Part shown: positions 50,392 through 58,073 of the stretch, piece by piece
How positions within the stretch are numbered: the first letter of the stretch is position 1
Layout of the letters: the number at the start of each line of letters is the position of its first letter
DNA from: Aquabacter cavernae
Lineage (GTDB): Bacteria; Pseudomonadota; Alphaproteobacteria; Rhizobiales; Xanthobacteraceae
Direction: 5' to 3'
NCBI RefSeq assembly: GCF_003993795.1
Contig: NZ_RWKV01000017.1
Location: 186,001-250,000, forward strand
Length of the DNA: 64,000 nt
Program-made: the position numbers and the translations under genes
The notes under the pieces: generated by a model
What the model saw: only the letters and a program-made list of their open reading frames with translations
Database searches by the model: none
Told to the model about the DNA's origin: nothing

Positions 50392-51392
50392 TTGCCGGTC
50401 TCCAGCATGATCTTTCCGGAATGGGCCGAGGATTCCATCAACTCATGGGCGGCGCGCGCCTCTTCCAGGGGGAAGGTGGCGTGGATGACCGGGCGGATGG
50501 TCCCCGCCTCCAGCAGCGGCCACACATCGCGGCGCAGATGGTCGGCGATGGCCGCCTTCAGGGCCACGGAGCGGGGCCGCAGCGTGGAGCCGGTGAAGGT
50601 GAGGCGCCGCAGCATGACGGGGAGAAGGTCGACATCCACCCGGCTCGGCTGGAGGAAGGCGATCTGCACAAGGCGCCCCTCGAAGGCGAGGCAGGCGAGA
50701 TTGCGCTGGACATAGGGGCCGCCCACCATGTCGAGGATCACGTCCGCGCCCCGCCCGTCCGTGAGGCGCTTCACCTCCTCCACGAAATCGGCGGCGCGGT
50801 AATTGATGGCCTCGTCCGCGCCCAATTCCGTGCAGAAGGCGCATTTCTCGTCCGAGCCCGCCGTGGCGATGACCCGCGCGCCCGCATGGTGGGCAAGCTG
50901 GATGGCGGTGGAGCCGATGCCGCTCGACCCGCCATGCACCAGAATGGTCTCCCCCTTGGCGAGCCGCCCGCGGGTGAAGACGTTGTCATAGACGGTGAAG
51001 TAATTCTCCGGCAGGCCCGCCGCCTCCAGCAGCGACAGGGGCTTGGGAATGGGCAGGCAGAGCGGGGCCTCCGCCACGCAATAATCCGCATAGCCGCCGC
51101 TGATCACCAACGCGCAGACTTCGTCGCCCAGGGCCGGGCTGGTGACGCCCTCGCCCAAGGCCACCACGCGGCCCGCAATCTCCAGGCCCGGCACCGCCGT
51201 GGCGCCGGGCGGCGGGGGATAGCCGCCCGCGCGCTGGAGGCAATCGGGCCGGTTCACGCCGGCCGCCACCACTTCCACCAGCACCTGGCCGGGACCCGGA
51301 CGGGGGACGGGAGCGGTCTCCCAACCGATCACATCGGGACCGCCGCTGCCGGCGAACACAATTTGGCGCATGGTTTCGGGAAGGGATGGCAT
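50388..51392 (-). CDS. NAD(P)H:quinone oxidoreductase, zeta-crystallin type (MDR family)
   Basis: 334 aa, zinc-independent MDR enzyme of the QOR/PIG3 type. It has AGVNRPDCLQRAGGYPPPPG at about residues 45-64, and VHGGSSGIGSTAIQLAHHAG forms the NADPH-binding fold. The ATG at 51392 is backed by GGAGGA; an upstream start at 51422 is not. It is the first gene of the minus-strand operon and is divergent from the ABC importer across 276 bp. It may reduce a quinone or enone intermediate or act in redox balancing. Confidence 0.9.
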   Translation of the reverse strand: MPSLPETMRQIVFAGSGGPDVIGWETAPVPRPGPGQVLVEVVAAGVNRPDCLQRAGGYPPPPGATAVPGLEIAGRVVALGEGVTSPALGDEVCALVISGGYADYCVAEAPLCLPIPKPLSLLEAAGLPENYFTVYDNVFTRGRLAKGETILVHGGSSGIGSTAIQLAHHAGARVIATAGSDEKCAFCTELGADEAINYRAADFVEEVKRLTDGRGADVILDMVGGPYVQRNLACLAFEGRLVQIAFLQPSRVDVDLLPVMLRRLTFTGSTLRPRSVALKAAIADHLRRDVWPLLEAGTIRPVIHATFPLEEARAAHELMESSAHSGKIMLETGK

Positions 51393-51575
51393 GGCGTCGG
51401 TCCTCCTCATTGTCCAAGGCAAGACCCGCGCCCGCGCACACGCTTCCGGCTCCGCTGAAGGCGGGCACGGACCGGCGGGCGAGGCGTTTCTTCCCTTTTG
51501 TCTTATTCCCTCCCGGCCGCGCCGCAGCGCCCGCCGGACAGGTTTGGCGATGGGGGAACGTTAGCGATTTTCTAC

Positions 51576-51586
51576 TTGTCAGGCAA
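51576..51586. promoter_or_regulatory. Candidate FCD/GntR operator in divergent promoter
   Basis: TTGTCAGGCAA is a near-perfect dyad that matches the FadR-subfamily consensus TNGTNNNACNA at all fixed positions but one. It lies between the oxidoreductase/SDR/gntR operon and the transporter/catabolic operon, 83 bp before the transporter start. Confidence 0.45.
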
Positions 51587-51668
51587 CTTGGTCATCTGCA
51601 TTATCCGCCCCAAGACTGCCCGCCAGGGTGGCACGGACACCGGTCAACGGTACCAATGGGAGGAAACA

Positions 51669-52895
51669 ATGAGGAAGGTCGCACAAGCGGCGTTTGCCGC
51701 CGCGTTCATGCTGGGCGCTGCCCAGATGGCGGGCCCCGCCGCCGCACAGCAGACCCTGAAATTCGGCGCGCTCTATCCCTTCTCCGGCGGCCTCGCGCTG
51801 CTGGGCGACGAGAGCTTCCGCGGCCTTGAGATCGCCGCCGAGGAGCGCAACGCGGCGGGCGGCATCAACGGCAAGCAGATCACCCTGGTGAAGGGCGACG
51901 CGGTCGATCCCAATCAGGCGGTGGGCGAGGCGCGGCGCCTCACCTCGGTGGAAAATGTCTCGGTCATTTTCGGCACCTATTCGTCCTCGCTCTCGCTTGC
52001 CGCCACCCAGGTGGCCGAGCTGGCCGGCATTCCCTATTTCGAGCTGGGCGCGGTCTCCGATCCCATCACCGAGCGCGGGTTCAAGTACGTCTTCCGGTCC
52101 AACGCCACGGCGAAGGACTTCTCGGTGCAGATGGTGGATGCCATCCCCAATGCCATCGCCCCGGCGTTGGGCAAGAAGCCCGAGGAGCTGAAGGTCGGCA
52201 TCATCTATGAAGATTCCCTCTACGGTCAGACCATGGCGGGCTACCAGAAGGCCCGGGCGGCCGAGAAGAAGCTGAACGTGGCGGAAGTGCTGCCCTACTC
52301 GGCCAAGTCCGTGGACCTGACCCCCGTGGTCCTGCGCCTCAAGAGCGCGGGCGTGGACGTCATCCTCCAGACCTCCTACCAGAACGACACCGTGCTGTTC
52401 TTCCGGCAGATGAAGGACCAGGGCTTCAAGCCCAAGGCCATCATCGGCGCGGGCGGCGGCTACTCGCTGCGCGACACCATGCTGGCGGTGGGCCCGGAGA
52501 ATATGGAAGGCGCGCTGGACGTGGACTTCACCCAGTACAAGACCAATCCCAAGGTCGCGCCGGGCATGGAAGACTTCCTGAAGAAGTACAAGGCGAAGTA
52601 TAATTCCGAGCCGCGCTCGGGCCACAGCCTCGCCAATTACATGGGCGCCCGCGTCTTCTTCGACGCCATCGCCGCCGCCAAGGACCTGAAGGCCGACACC
52701 ATCCGCGCCGAGGTCATGAAGGTGGACATCCCCGTGGGCGCCACCCCCACCGGCTGGGGTGCCAAGTTCTCCGAGCAGGGCCAGAACACCCGCGCGGTCC
52801 CCTTCCTGATGCAGTGGCAGGGCGGAGAACTCGTCACCGTGTTCCCGCCGGACGCGGCGGTCGCGAAGATGAAGACCGGCGTCGGCACGAACTGA
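51669..52895 (+). CDS. Branched-chain amino-acid-type ABC transporter binding protein (LivJ-like)
   Basis: 408 aa periplasmic type I binding protein. A Sec signal peptide (residues 1-26, AGPAAAQ) is followed by FGALYPFSGGLALLGDE. The ATG at 51669 has GGGAGGAAA at ideal spacing. Long LivJ-like proteins in soil bacteria bind many ligands besides Leu/Ile/Val, including aromatic acids, amides and urea. The downstream genes argue for a carbon source such as a hydroxy- or oxo-acid. A 12-bp-arm palindrome follows the stop. Confidence 0.9.
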   Translation: MRKVAQAAFAAAFMLGAAQMAGPAAAQQTLKFGALYPFSGGLALLGDESFRGLEIAAEERNAAGGINGKQITLVKGDAVDPNQAVGEARRLTSVENVSVIFGTYSSSLSLAATQVAELAGIPYFELGAVSDPITERGFKYVFRSNATAKDFSVQMVDAIPNAIAPALGKKPEELKVGIIYEDSLYGQTMAGYQKARAAEKKLNVAEVLPYSAKSVDLTPVVLRLKSAGVDVILQTSYQNDTVLFFRQMKDQGFKPKAIIGAGGGYSLRDTMLAVGPENMEGALDVDFTQYKTNPKVAPGMEDFLKKYKAKYNSEPRSGHSLANYMGARVFFDAIAAAKDLKADTIRAEVMKVDIPVGATPTGWGAKFSEQGQNTRAVPFLMQWQGGELVTVFPPDAAVAKMKTGVGTN

Positions 52896-52932
52896 CGCTC
52901 CACCCAAGACCGGACACGGCTTTGCGCACATC

Positions 52933-52956
52933 CCGGCCGCCGCGCGCGGCGGCCGG
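52933..52956. terminator. Perfect palindrome after the binding-protein gene
   Basis: Two 12-bp arms, CCGGCCGCCGCG / CGCGGCGGCCGG, without a loop spacer, 37 bp after the stop and 78 bp before the permease start. Such stem-loops after binding-protein genes commonly protect mRNA or attenuate read-through so that the binding protein is made in excess. Confidence 0.6.
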
Positions 52957-53034
52957 ACGCCTGAGCCTTGTCCGCTCCCGGCCCGCCGAGACGGCGCGGC
53001 CCAGACCTCACAGTCCGCACGGAATCACAGCGCG

Positions 53035-53907
53035 ATGGACGTCTTCATCCAGCTCCTGATCAACGGCATCCTTCTGGGAAGCATGTACGCGATCATCAGC
53101 GTCGGGCTCACCATGATCTTCGGCATCGTCCGCGTGGTGAACTTCGCCCATGGCGAATTCCTGATGGTGGGCATGTATGCCGCCTACCTCCTGGCCGCCA
53201 AGTTCGGCCTGCACCCCTATGCCTCGGTGGTGCCCATCGTGCTGCTGCTGTTCGCCATGGGCGCGCTGGTGCAGCGCTTCATCATCCAGCCGCTGCTCTC
53301 CGCCGACGAGCATATCCAGATCTTCGCCACGGTGGGCCTCTCCACGGCGCTGGTGAACCTCGCGCTCCTGGTGTTCGGCGCGGACCTCTATTCGGTGCCG
53401 CCCTCCACGGTGCAGCGCTCGGTCATGGTGGGCGGCTATTCGCTGGTGATCGGGCAGATCGTCATGTTCGTCTGCGCCCTGGCGCTGGTGAGCGGCCTGC
53501 ATCTGTTCATGCAGTCCACCCCGCTCGGCCGCGCCATCCGCGCCACCGCCCAGAACCGCACCGCCGCCCTCCTCATGGGCGTGCGGGTGGACCGCATCTA
53601 CGTCATTTCCTTCGGCATCGGCGCGGCGTGCGTGGGCCTTGCCAGCGCGCTGGTGATGCCGCTCTACCCGGTGTCGCCCACCATTGGCACCTATTTCGTG
53701 CTCACCGCCTTCGTGGTGGTGGTGCTGGGCGGCATGCGCTCCATGTACGGCGCCTTCTTCGGCGCCATGATCATCGGCCTCGTGGACAGCCTCTCGGGCT
53801 ACTACATCGCGCCCGACCTGAAGGAAGTGGTCTATTTCGCGATCTTCATCGCCATCCTGATCTTCAAGCCAACGGGCCTGTTCGGCCTCGGCCGTGGCAC
53901 GGAGTAA
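53035..53907 (+). CDS. LivH-type ABC permease
   Basis: 290 aa inner-membrane permease with about eight hydrophobic segments, beginning QLLINGILLGSMYAIISVG at residues 5-23. GLTMIFGIVRVVNFAHGEFL is the LivH/UrtB signature. It pairs with the LivM half of the next gene. The gap to the next start is 4 nt. Confidence 0.93.
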   Translation: MDVFIQLLINGILLGSMYAIISVGLTMIFGIVRVVNFAHGEFLMVGMYAAYLLAAKFGLHPYASVVPIVLLLFAMGALVQRFIIQPLLSADEHIQIFATVGLSTALVNLALLVFGADLYSVPPSTVQRSVMVGGYSLVIGQIVMFVCALALVSGLHLFMQSTPLGRAIRATAQNRTAALLMGVRVDRIYVISFGIGAACVGLASALVMPLYPVSPTIGTYFVLTAFVVVVLGGMRSMYGAFFGAMIIGLVDSLSGYYIAPDLKEVVYFAIFIAILIFKPTGLFGLGRGTE

Positions 53908-53911
53908 GTCC

Positions 53912-55744
53912 ATGACCGCAAAAGCCAATCCGGCTCCCGTCGCGGCCACGCGCCGCCCCGGCTTCCTCGCCCGCCTCACCCATCCGCGGCTCTATTGCAC
54001 GGTGATCCTGCTGGCGCTGCTGCTCGCCATTCCGCTGGCGTCCGGCTCCACCTTCATGGTCCACGTCTTCGTGACCATCTGCGTGTTCGCCGCCCTCGCC
54101 ACCGCCTGGAACATCGTCGGCGGCTATGCGGGCCAGCTCTCGCTGGGCCACACTGTCTTCTACGGCGTCGGCGGCTACACCACGGCGCTGCTCATCGCCC
54201 ATTTCGGCCTCACGCCCTGGATCGGCATGATCCTCGGCGCGGCGCTGGCGGCGCTGGTGGGCATCGGCATCGGCTATCCCTGCTTCCGGCTGCGCGGGCC
54301 TTTCTTCTCGCTGGCCACCATCGCCTTCCTGGAAGTGGTGCGGCTGCTGGCCATCCATTTCAACGGGGTGACCGGCGGCTCGGCGGGCCTCATCGTGCCG
54401 CTGAACCTCGGCTGGACCTGGATGATCTTCCGCGAGAAGGTCAATTACCTCTACATCGCCTTCGGGCTTCTGTGCCTGACCATGGTGGTGTCGTGGGCGG
54501 TGCGCTCCTCGCGCCTGGGCTATTACCTGACCGCCGTGCGCGAGCGCGACAGCGCGGCCCAGGCGGCGGGCATCAACGACACCAGCGTGAAGCTCATCGC
54601 CATCGCCATCTCCGGTGCCCTCACCGCGCTGGTGGGCGCGTTCCACGCCATGTACCTGACCTTCCTCGAACCGGCGACCATGTTCTCCCTCGCCACCTCG
54701 GTGGAGATCGCCATGTTCGCCCTCATCGGCGGGCTCGGCACGGTCATGGGACCGCTTCTGGGCACGGTGCTGGTGGTGCCGCTGGCGGAACTGGCGCGCG
54801 GCTGGCTGGGTGCCTCCGCCAACGGCCTGCACGGCTTCGTCTACGGCTCGGTGCTGGTGCTCATCACCCTCACCTTGCCCGGCGGCCTCGTGGGCACGTT
54901 CGGCCGCCGCGTCACACGCTGGATCGACGCCTTGCCCGGCGGCGCGCAGTCCGAGCCCGTGGCCGCCCCGGCCCTCGCCGAGGTGGGCGGCACGCGCGGC
55001 GAGCCGATCCTGGTGGCGAAGGACCTCGTGAAGCGCTTCGGCGGCCTCACGGCCACCGACAACGTGTCCCTCACCCTCAAGCGCGGCGAGATATTGGGCG
55101 TCATCGGCCCCAACGGGGCGGGCAAGACCACGGTCTTCAACCAGCTCTCCGGCTTCCTGAAGCAGGACGCCGGCACCGTGGACGTGATCGACGCGGCGGG
55201 CACCCGCCACCAGCCCACGACACCGGACGGCTTCGCGCGCCTCGGCGTCGGCCGCACGTTCCAGATCGTCCAGCCGTTCGGCAAGCTGACGGTGCTGGAG
55301 AACATCATGATCGGCGCCTTCCTGCGCCACCATTCGGTGGAGAATGCCCGCGCCTCGGCGCTGCGCGTCGCCCGCCTGGTGGGGCTGGAGGACGTGAAGG
55401 ACGTGGAGGCCGCGACGCTCCCCATCGGCGGCCTGAAACGCCTGGAAGTGGCCCGCACGCTGGCCACCGAGCCCTCCATCCTGCTGCTGGACGAGGTGAT
55501 GGCGGGCCAGAGCCAGGCGGACACCGTGAGGATGGTGCAGCTCATCCGCGCCATCCGCGACACCGGCGTCTCGGTGATCGCCATCGAGCACAACATGCAG
55601 GCCATCATGAGCCTGTCCGACCGGATCATCGTGATCGATTCCGGCAAGGTGATCGCCGAGGGCGCGCCGCAGGAGGTGGTCCGCCAGCGCCGGGTCATCG
55701 AGGCTTATCTCGGAGAGGACTTCGTCGATGCTCAAGGTCTCTGA
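53912..55744 (+). CDS. Fused LivM permease-LivG ATPase
   Basis: 610 aa. Residues ~25-345 are a LivM-type permease (NIVGGYAGQLSLGHTVFYGV near 68), and residues ~370-610 a LivG-type ATPase. Walker A GPNGAGKTT is near 398-406. The signature region reads LPIGGLKRLEVART rather than LPYGQQRRLEIAR, and Walker B is LLLDEVMAG with Val for the usual Pro. The ATG at 53912 follows GGAG. Fusion of these two subunits fixes their stoichiometry and is seen in some proteobacterial importers. The livF gene overlaps its end by 17 nt. Confidence 0.9.
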   Translation: MTAKANPAPVAATRRPGFLARLTHPRLYCTVILLALLLAIPLASGSTFMVHVFVTICVFAALATAWNIVGGYAGQLSLGHTVFYGVGGYTTALLIAHFGLTPWIGMILGAALAALVGIGIGYPCFRLRGPFFSLATIAFLEVVRLLAIHFNGVTGGSAGLIVPLNLGWTWMIFREKVNYLYIAFGLLCLTMVVSWAVRSSRLGYYLTAVRERDSAAQAAGINDTSVKLIAIAISGALTALVGAFHAMYLTFLEPATMFSLATSVEIAMFALIGGLGTVMGPLLGTVLVVPLAELARGWLGASANGLHGFVYGSVLVLITLTLPGGLVGTFGRRVTRWIDALPGGAQSEPVAAPALAEVGGTRGEPILVAKDLVKRFGGLTATDNVSLTLKRGEILGVIGPNGAGKTTVFNQLSGFLKQDAGTVDVIDAAGTRHQPTTPDGFARLGVGRTFQIVQPFGKLTVLENIMIGAFLRHHSVENARASALRVARLVGLEDVKDVEAATLPIGGLKRLEVARTLATEPSILLLDEVMAGQSQADTVRMVQLIRAIRDTGVSVIAIEHNMQAIMSLSDRIIVIDSGKVIAEGAPQEVVRQRRVIEAYLGEDFVDAQGL

Positions 55745-56432
55745 CGTCACCGCCGGATACGGCCAGACCGTCATCCTCCAGGACATCTCCATCCAGGTGG
55801 GCCAGGGCGAGGTGGTGACCATCATCGGCGCCAACGGCGCGGGCAAGACCACGCTGCTGCGGGCCATATCGGGCCTCGTGAAGCCGAAGTCGGGCACCAT
55901 CACCTTCAATGGCGAGCGCATCGACCGCATGGCGCCCGCCGATATCGTGGGGCGCGGCCTCATCATGGTGCCTGAGGCACGCCAGCTCTTCCCGGTCATG
56001 ACCGTGAAGGACAATGTGCTGATGGGCTGCTACCACGCCAATGTGCGCGAGGGCTCCGCCCAGCGCCTGGAAGAGGTGCTGGACATCTTCCCCAGGGTGC
56101 GCGAGCGCCTGACCCAGCTCGCGGGCTCCCTCTCCGGCGGCGAGCAGCAGATGGTGGCCATCGCCCGCGGCCTCATGGCCCGCCCCAAGCTGCTCATGCT
56201 GGACGAACCCTCCCTCGGCCTCGCCCCGCTCATCGTGCAGCAGATGTTCGATGTGGTGGACCGCATCTGCAAGATGGGCACCACGGTGCTCCTGGTGGAG
56301 CAGAAGGCGTTCCACGCGCTCAAGATCGCCGACCGCGCCTATGTGATCGAGAACGGCCACATCGCGCTGGAAAACACCGGGCCGGGCCTGCTGGCCGACC
56401 CCCATGTGAAGACCGTCTATCTGGGAATCTGA
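55728..56432 (+). CDS. LivF-type ABC ATPase
   Basis: 234 aa. Walker A GANGAGKTT at about 34-42, Q-loop PEARQLFPVMTVKDN, signature LSGGEQQMVAIARGL, Walker B LLMLDEPSLGLAP. It is the second ATPase of the importer and starts inside the end of the livMG gene after a GGAGAGGA site. The gene after it begins 3 nt past its stop, so import and catabolism are one transcript. Confidence 0.93.
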   Translation: MLKVSDVTAGYGQTVILQDISIQVGQGEVVTIIGANGAGKTTLLRAISGLVKPKSGTITFNGERIDRMAPADIVGRGLIMVPEARQLFPVMTVKDNVLMGCYHANVREGSAQRLEEVLDIFPRVRERLTQLAGSLSGGEQQMVAIARGLMARPKLLMLDEPSLGLAPLIVQQMFDVVDRICKMGTTVLLVEQKAFHALKIADRAYVIENGHIALENTGPGLLADPHVKTVYLGI

Positions 56433-56435
56433 ACC

Positions 56436-57230
56436 ATGGCCGAGATCACCGGCACCACCCGCCTGTTCGGCATCCTCGCGGACCCGATCCATCATGTGCG
56501 CACGCCCCAGGCGGTGAACGCCGCCGCCCAGGCGCGCGGCTATGACGGCGTGCTCGTGCCCATGCATGTGAAGCCCGAAAACCTCGCGAGCGTGGTGGAC
56601 GGCCTCCGGCGCATGGAAAATCTGGGCGGCGTCATCGTCACCGTGCCCCACAAGACCGCCATCGCCGCCTTGTGCGACGAGCTGAGCCCCAGCGCCCGGC
56701 GCATCGGCGCCGTGAACGCCGTGCGCCGCGAGGCGGACGGGCGGCTCGTGGGCGAGATGCTGGACGGCGCGGGCTTCGTGCGCGGGCTGCAGGTGAACGG
56801 CATCGACACGTCCGGCATGCGGGCCTATCTCGCCGGAGCGGGCGGGGCGGCCAACGCCATCGCCTTCGCGCTGGCCGGGGCGGGCGTCTCGTCCCTCACC
56901 ATCGCCAACCGCACCCGCGCCAAGGCGGATGACCTCAAGGCCCGGCTGGCGGACGCCTTCCCCGCTTTGCCCGTGGAGATCGGCACGCCCGACCCCTCCG
57001 GCCACCATCTGGTGGTGAACGGCACCTCGCTCGGCCTGAAGGACGGCGACGCCCTCCCCTTCGATGCGGAGCGCCTGACGCCGGACCAGATCGTCGCCGA
57101 AATCATCATGCAACCGGAGGAGACCGCCATCCTCGCCGCCGCCAAGGCGCGCGGCTGCTGCACCCATCCCGGCCGCCCCATGCTCGCGGAACAGGTGGCC
57201 CTCATGTGCGACTTCCTGGGGATCCGGTGA
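56436..57230 (+). CDS. Shikimate dehydrogenase-like protein with altered substrate site
   Basis: 264 aa with the AroE two-domain fold. The catalytic Lys is K73 in VTVPHK and an Asp is kept in MLDGAGF, but the Asn before it is lost. The shikimate-carboxylate Ser pair of the SxSP motif is replaced (HHVRTP: Val and Thr). The nucleotide fold is GAGGAANAIAFALAGAG, with NRTRAKA following it, the NADP-type sequence. It is coupled to the SDR behind it by an ATGA overlap. It probably oxidises a shikimate/quinate-like or other hydroxy acid brought in by the importer and is not the biosynthetic AroE. Confidence 0.85.
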   Translation: MAEITGTTRLFGILADPIHHVRTPQAVNAAAQARGYDGVLVPMHVKPENLASVVDGLRRMENLGGVIVTVPHKTAIAALCDELSPSARRIGAVNAVRREADGRLVGEMLDGAGFVRGLQVNGIDTSGMRAYLAGAGGAANAIAFALAGAGVSSLTIANRTRAKADDLKARLADAFPALPVEIGTPDPSGHHLVVNGTSLGLKDGDALPFDAERLTPDQIVAEIIMQPEETAILAAAKARGCCTHPGRPMLAEQVALMCDFLGIR

Positions 57231-57997
57231 TGGCATCGGCCGCGCAGGGACGCCTGTCGGGCAAGAGCGCGCTCATCACCGGGGGCGCCTCGGGCATCGG
57301 CCTCGCCATCGCCCGCGCCTTCGCGAACGAAGGCGCCCGCATCATCCTGTTCGACCGGGACCGCGCCGCCGCCGAGGCGGCCGCCGCGACCCTTCCGGAC
57401 GCGCGCGCGCTGGAGGGCAGCGTCACCGTCCGCGCCGACCTCGTGCGCGCCTATGACGATGTGATCGCCACCGAGGGCTCGCTGGACATCGTGCTCGCCA
57501 ATGCGGGCGTCTCCCAGAACCAGCCGACGCTGGATGTGACCGATGCCGACTGGCAGCGGGTGATGGACGTGAATTGCACGGGCGTCTTCCTCACCGCCCA
57601 GGAGGCGGGGCGGCGCATGACGGCGCAGGGCAGCGGCGTCATCCTCATGATGGCCTCGCTCTACGGCCTCCTCGCCGCGCCGGAACGGCTCGGTTACTGC
57701 GTCTCCAAGGCTGGCGTCGTGATGATGGCCAAGGCGCTGGCGGTGGAATGGGCCGCCAGCGGCGTGCGCGTGAATGCGCTGGCCCCCGGCTATGTGGAAA
57801 CGCCCTTCCTCTCCGACCTCATCGCGCGCGGGCGGCTCGATCCCGCCCGGCTCAAGGCCCGCACCCCCATCGGCCGGCTCATCACGCCGGAGGAGGTGGC
57901 GCGCGCCGCCGTGTTCCTGGCGGAGGACGGCAGCGCCGCCATTACCGGCCATGTGCTCGGCATCGACGGCGGCTGGACCGCCTACGGCTACGTCTGA
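57230..57997 (+). CDS. Short-chain dehydrogenase/reductase
   Basis: 255 aa SDR from the ATG at 57230. TGGASGIG near residue 17, LANAGVS, catalytic YCVSK after SLYGLLAAPER, and APGYVETPF. It overlaps the AroE-like gene and precedes the E1 gene by 76 nt. It is the third SDR of the island and the one co-transcribed with the importer. Confidence 0.9.
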   Translation: MASAAQGRLSGKSALITGGASGIGLAIARAFANEGARIILFDRDRAAAEAAAATLPDARALEGSVTVRADLVRAYDDVIATEGSLDIVLANAGVSQNQPTLDVTDADWQRVMDVNCTGVFLTAQEAGRRMTAQGSGVILMMASLYGLLAAPERLGYCVSKAGVVMMAKALAVEWAASGVRVNALAPGYVETPFLSDLIARGRLDPARLKARTPIGRLITPEEVARAAVFLAEDGSAAITGHVLGIDGGWTAYGYV

Positions 57998-58073
57998 GCG
58001 CCCGGCGCTCGCAACAGTGAAGGGCGCCCTGCGCCCGCAAGAAAAAGACGGCGCCCCGCGCCCGGAGGAAGAC

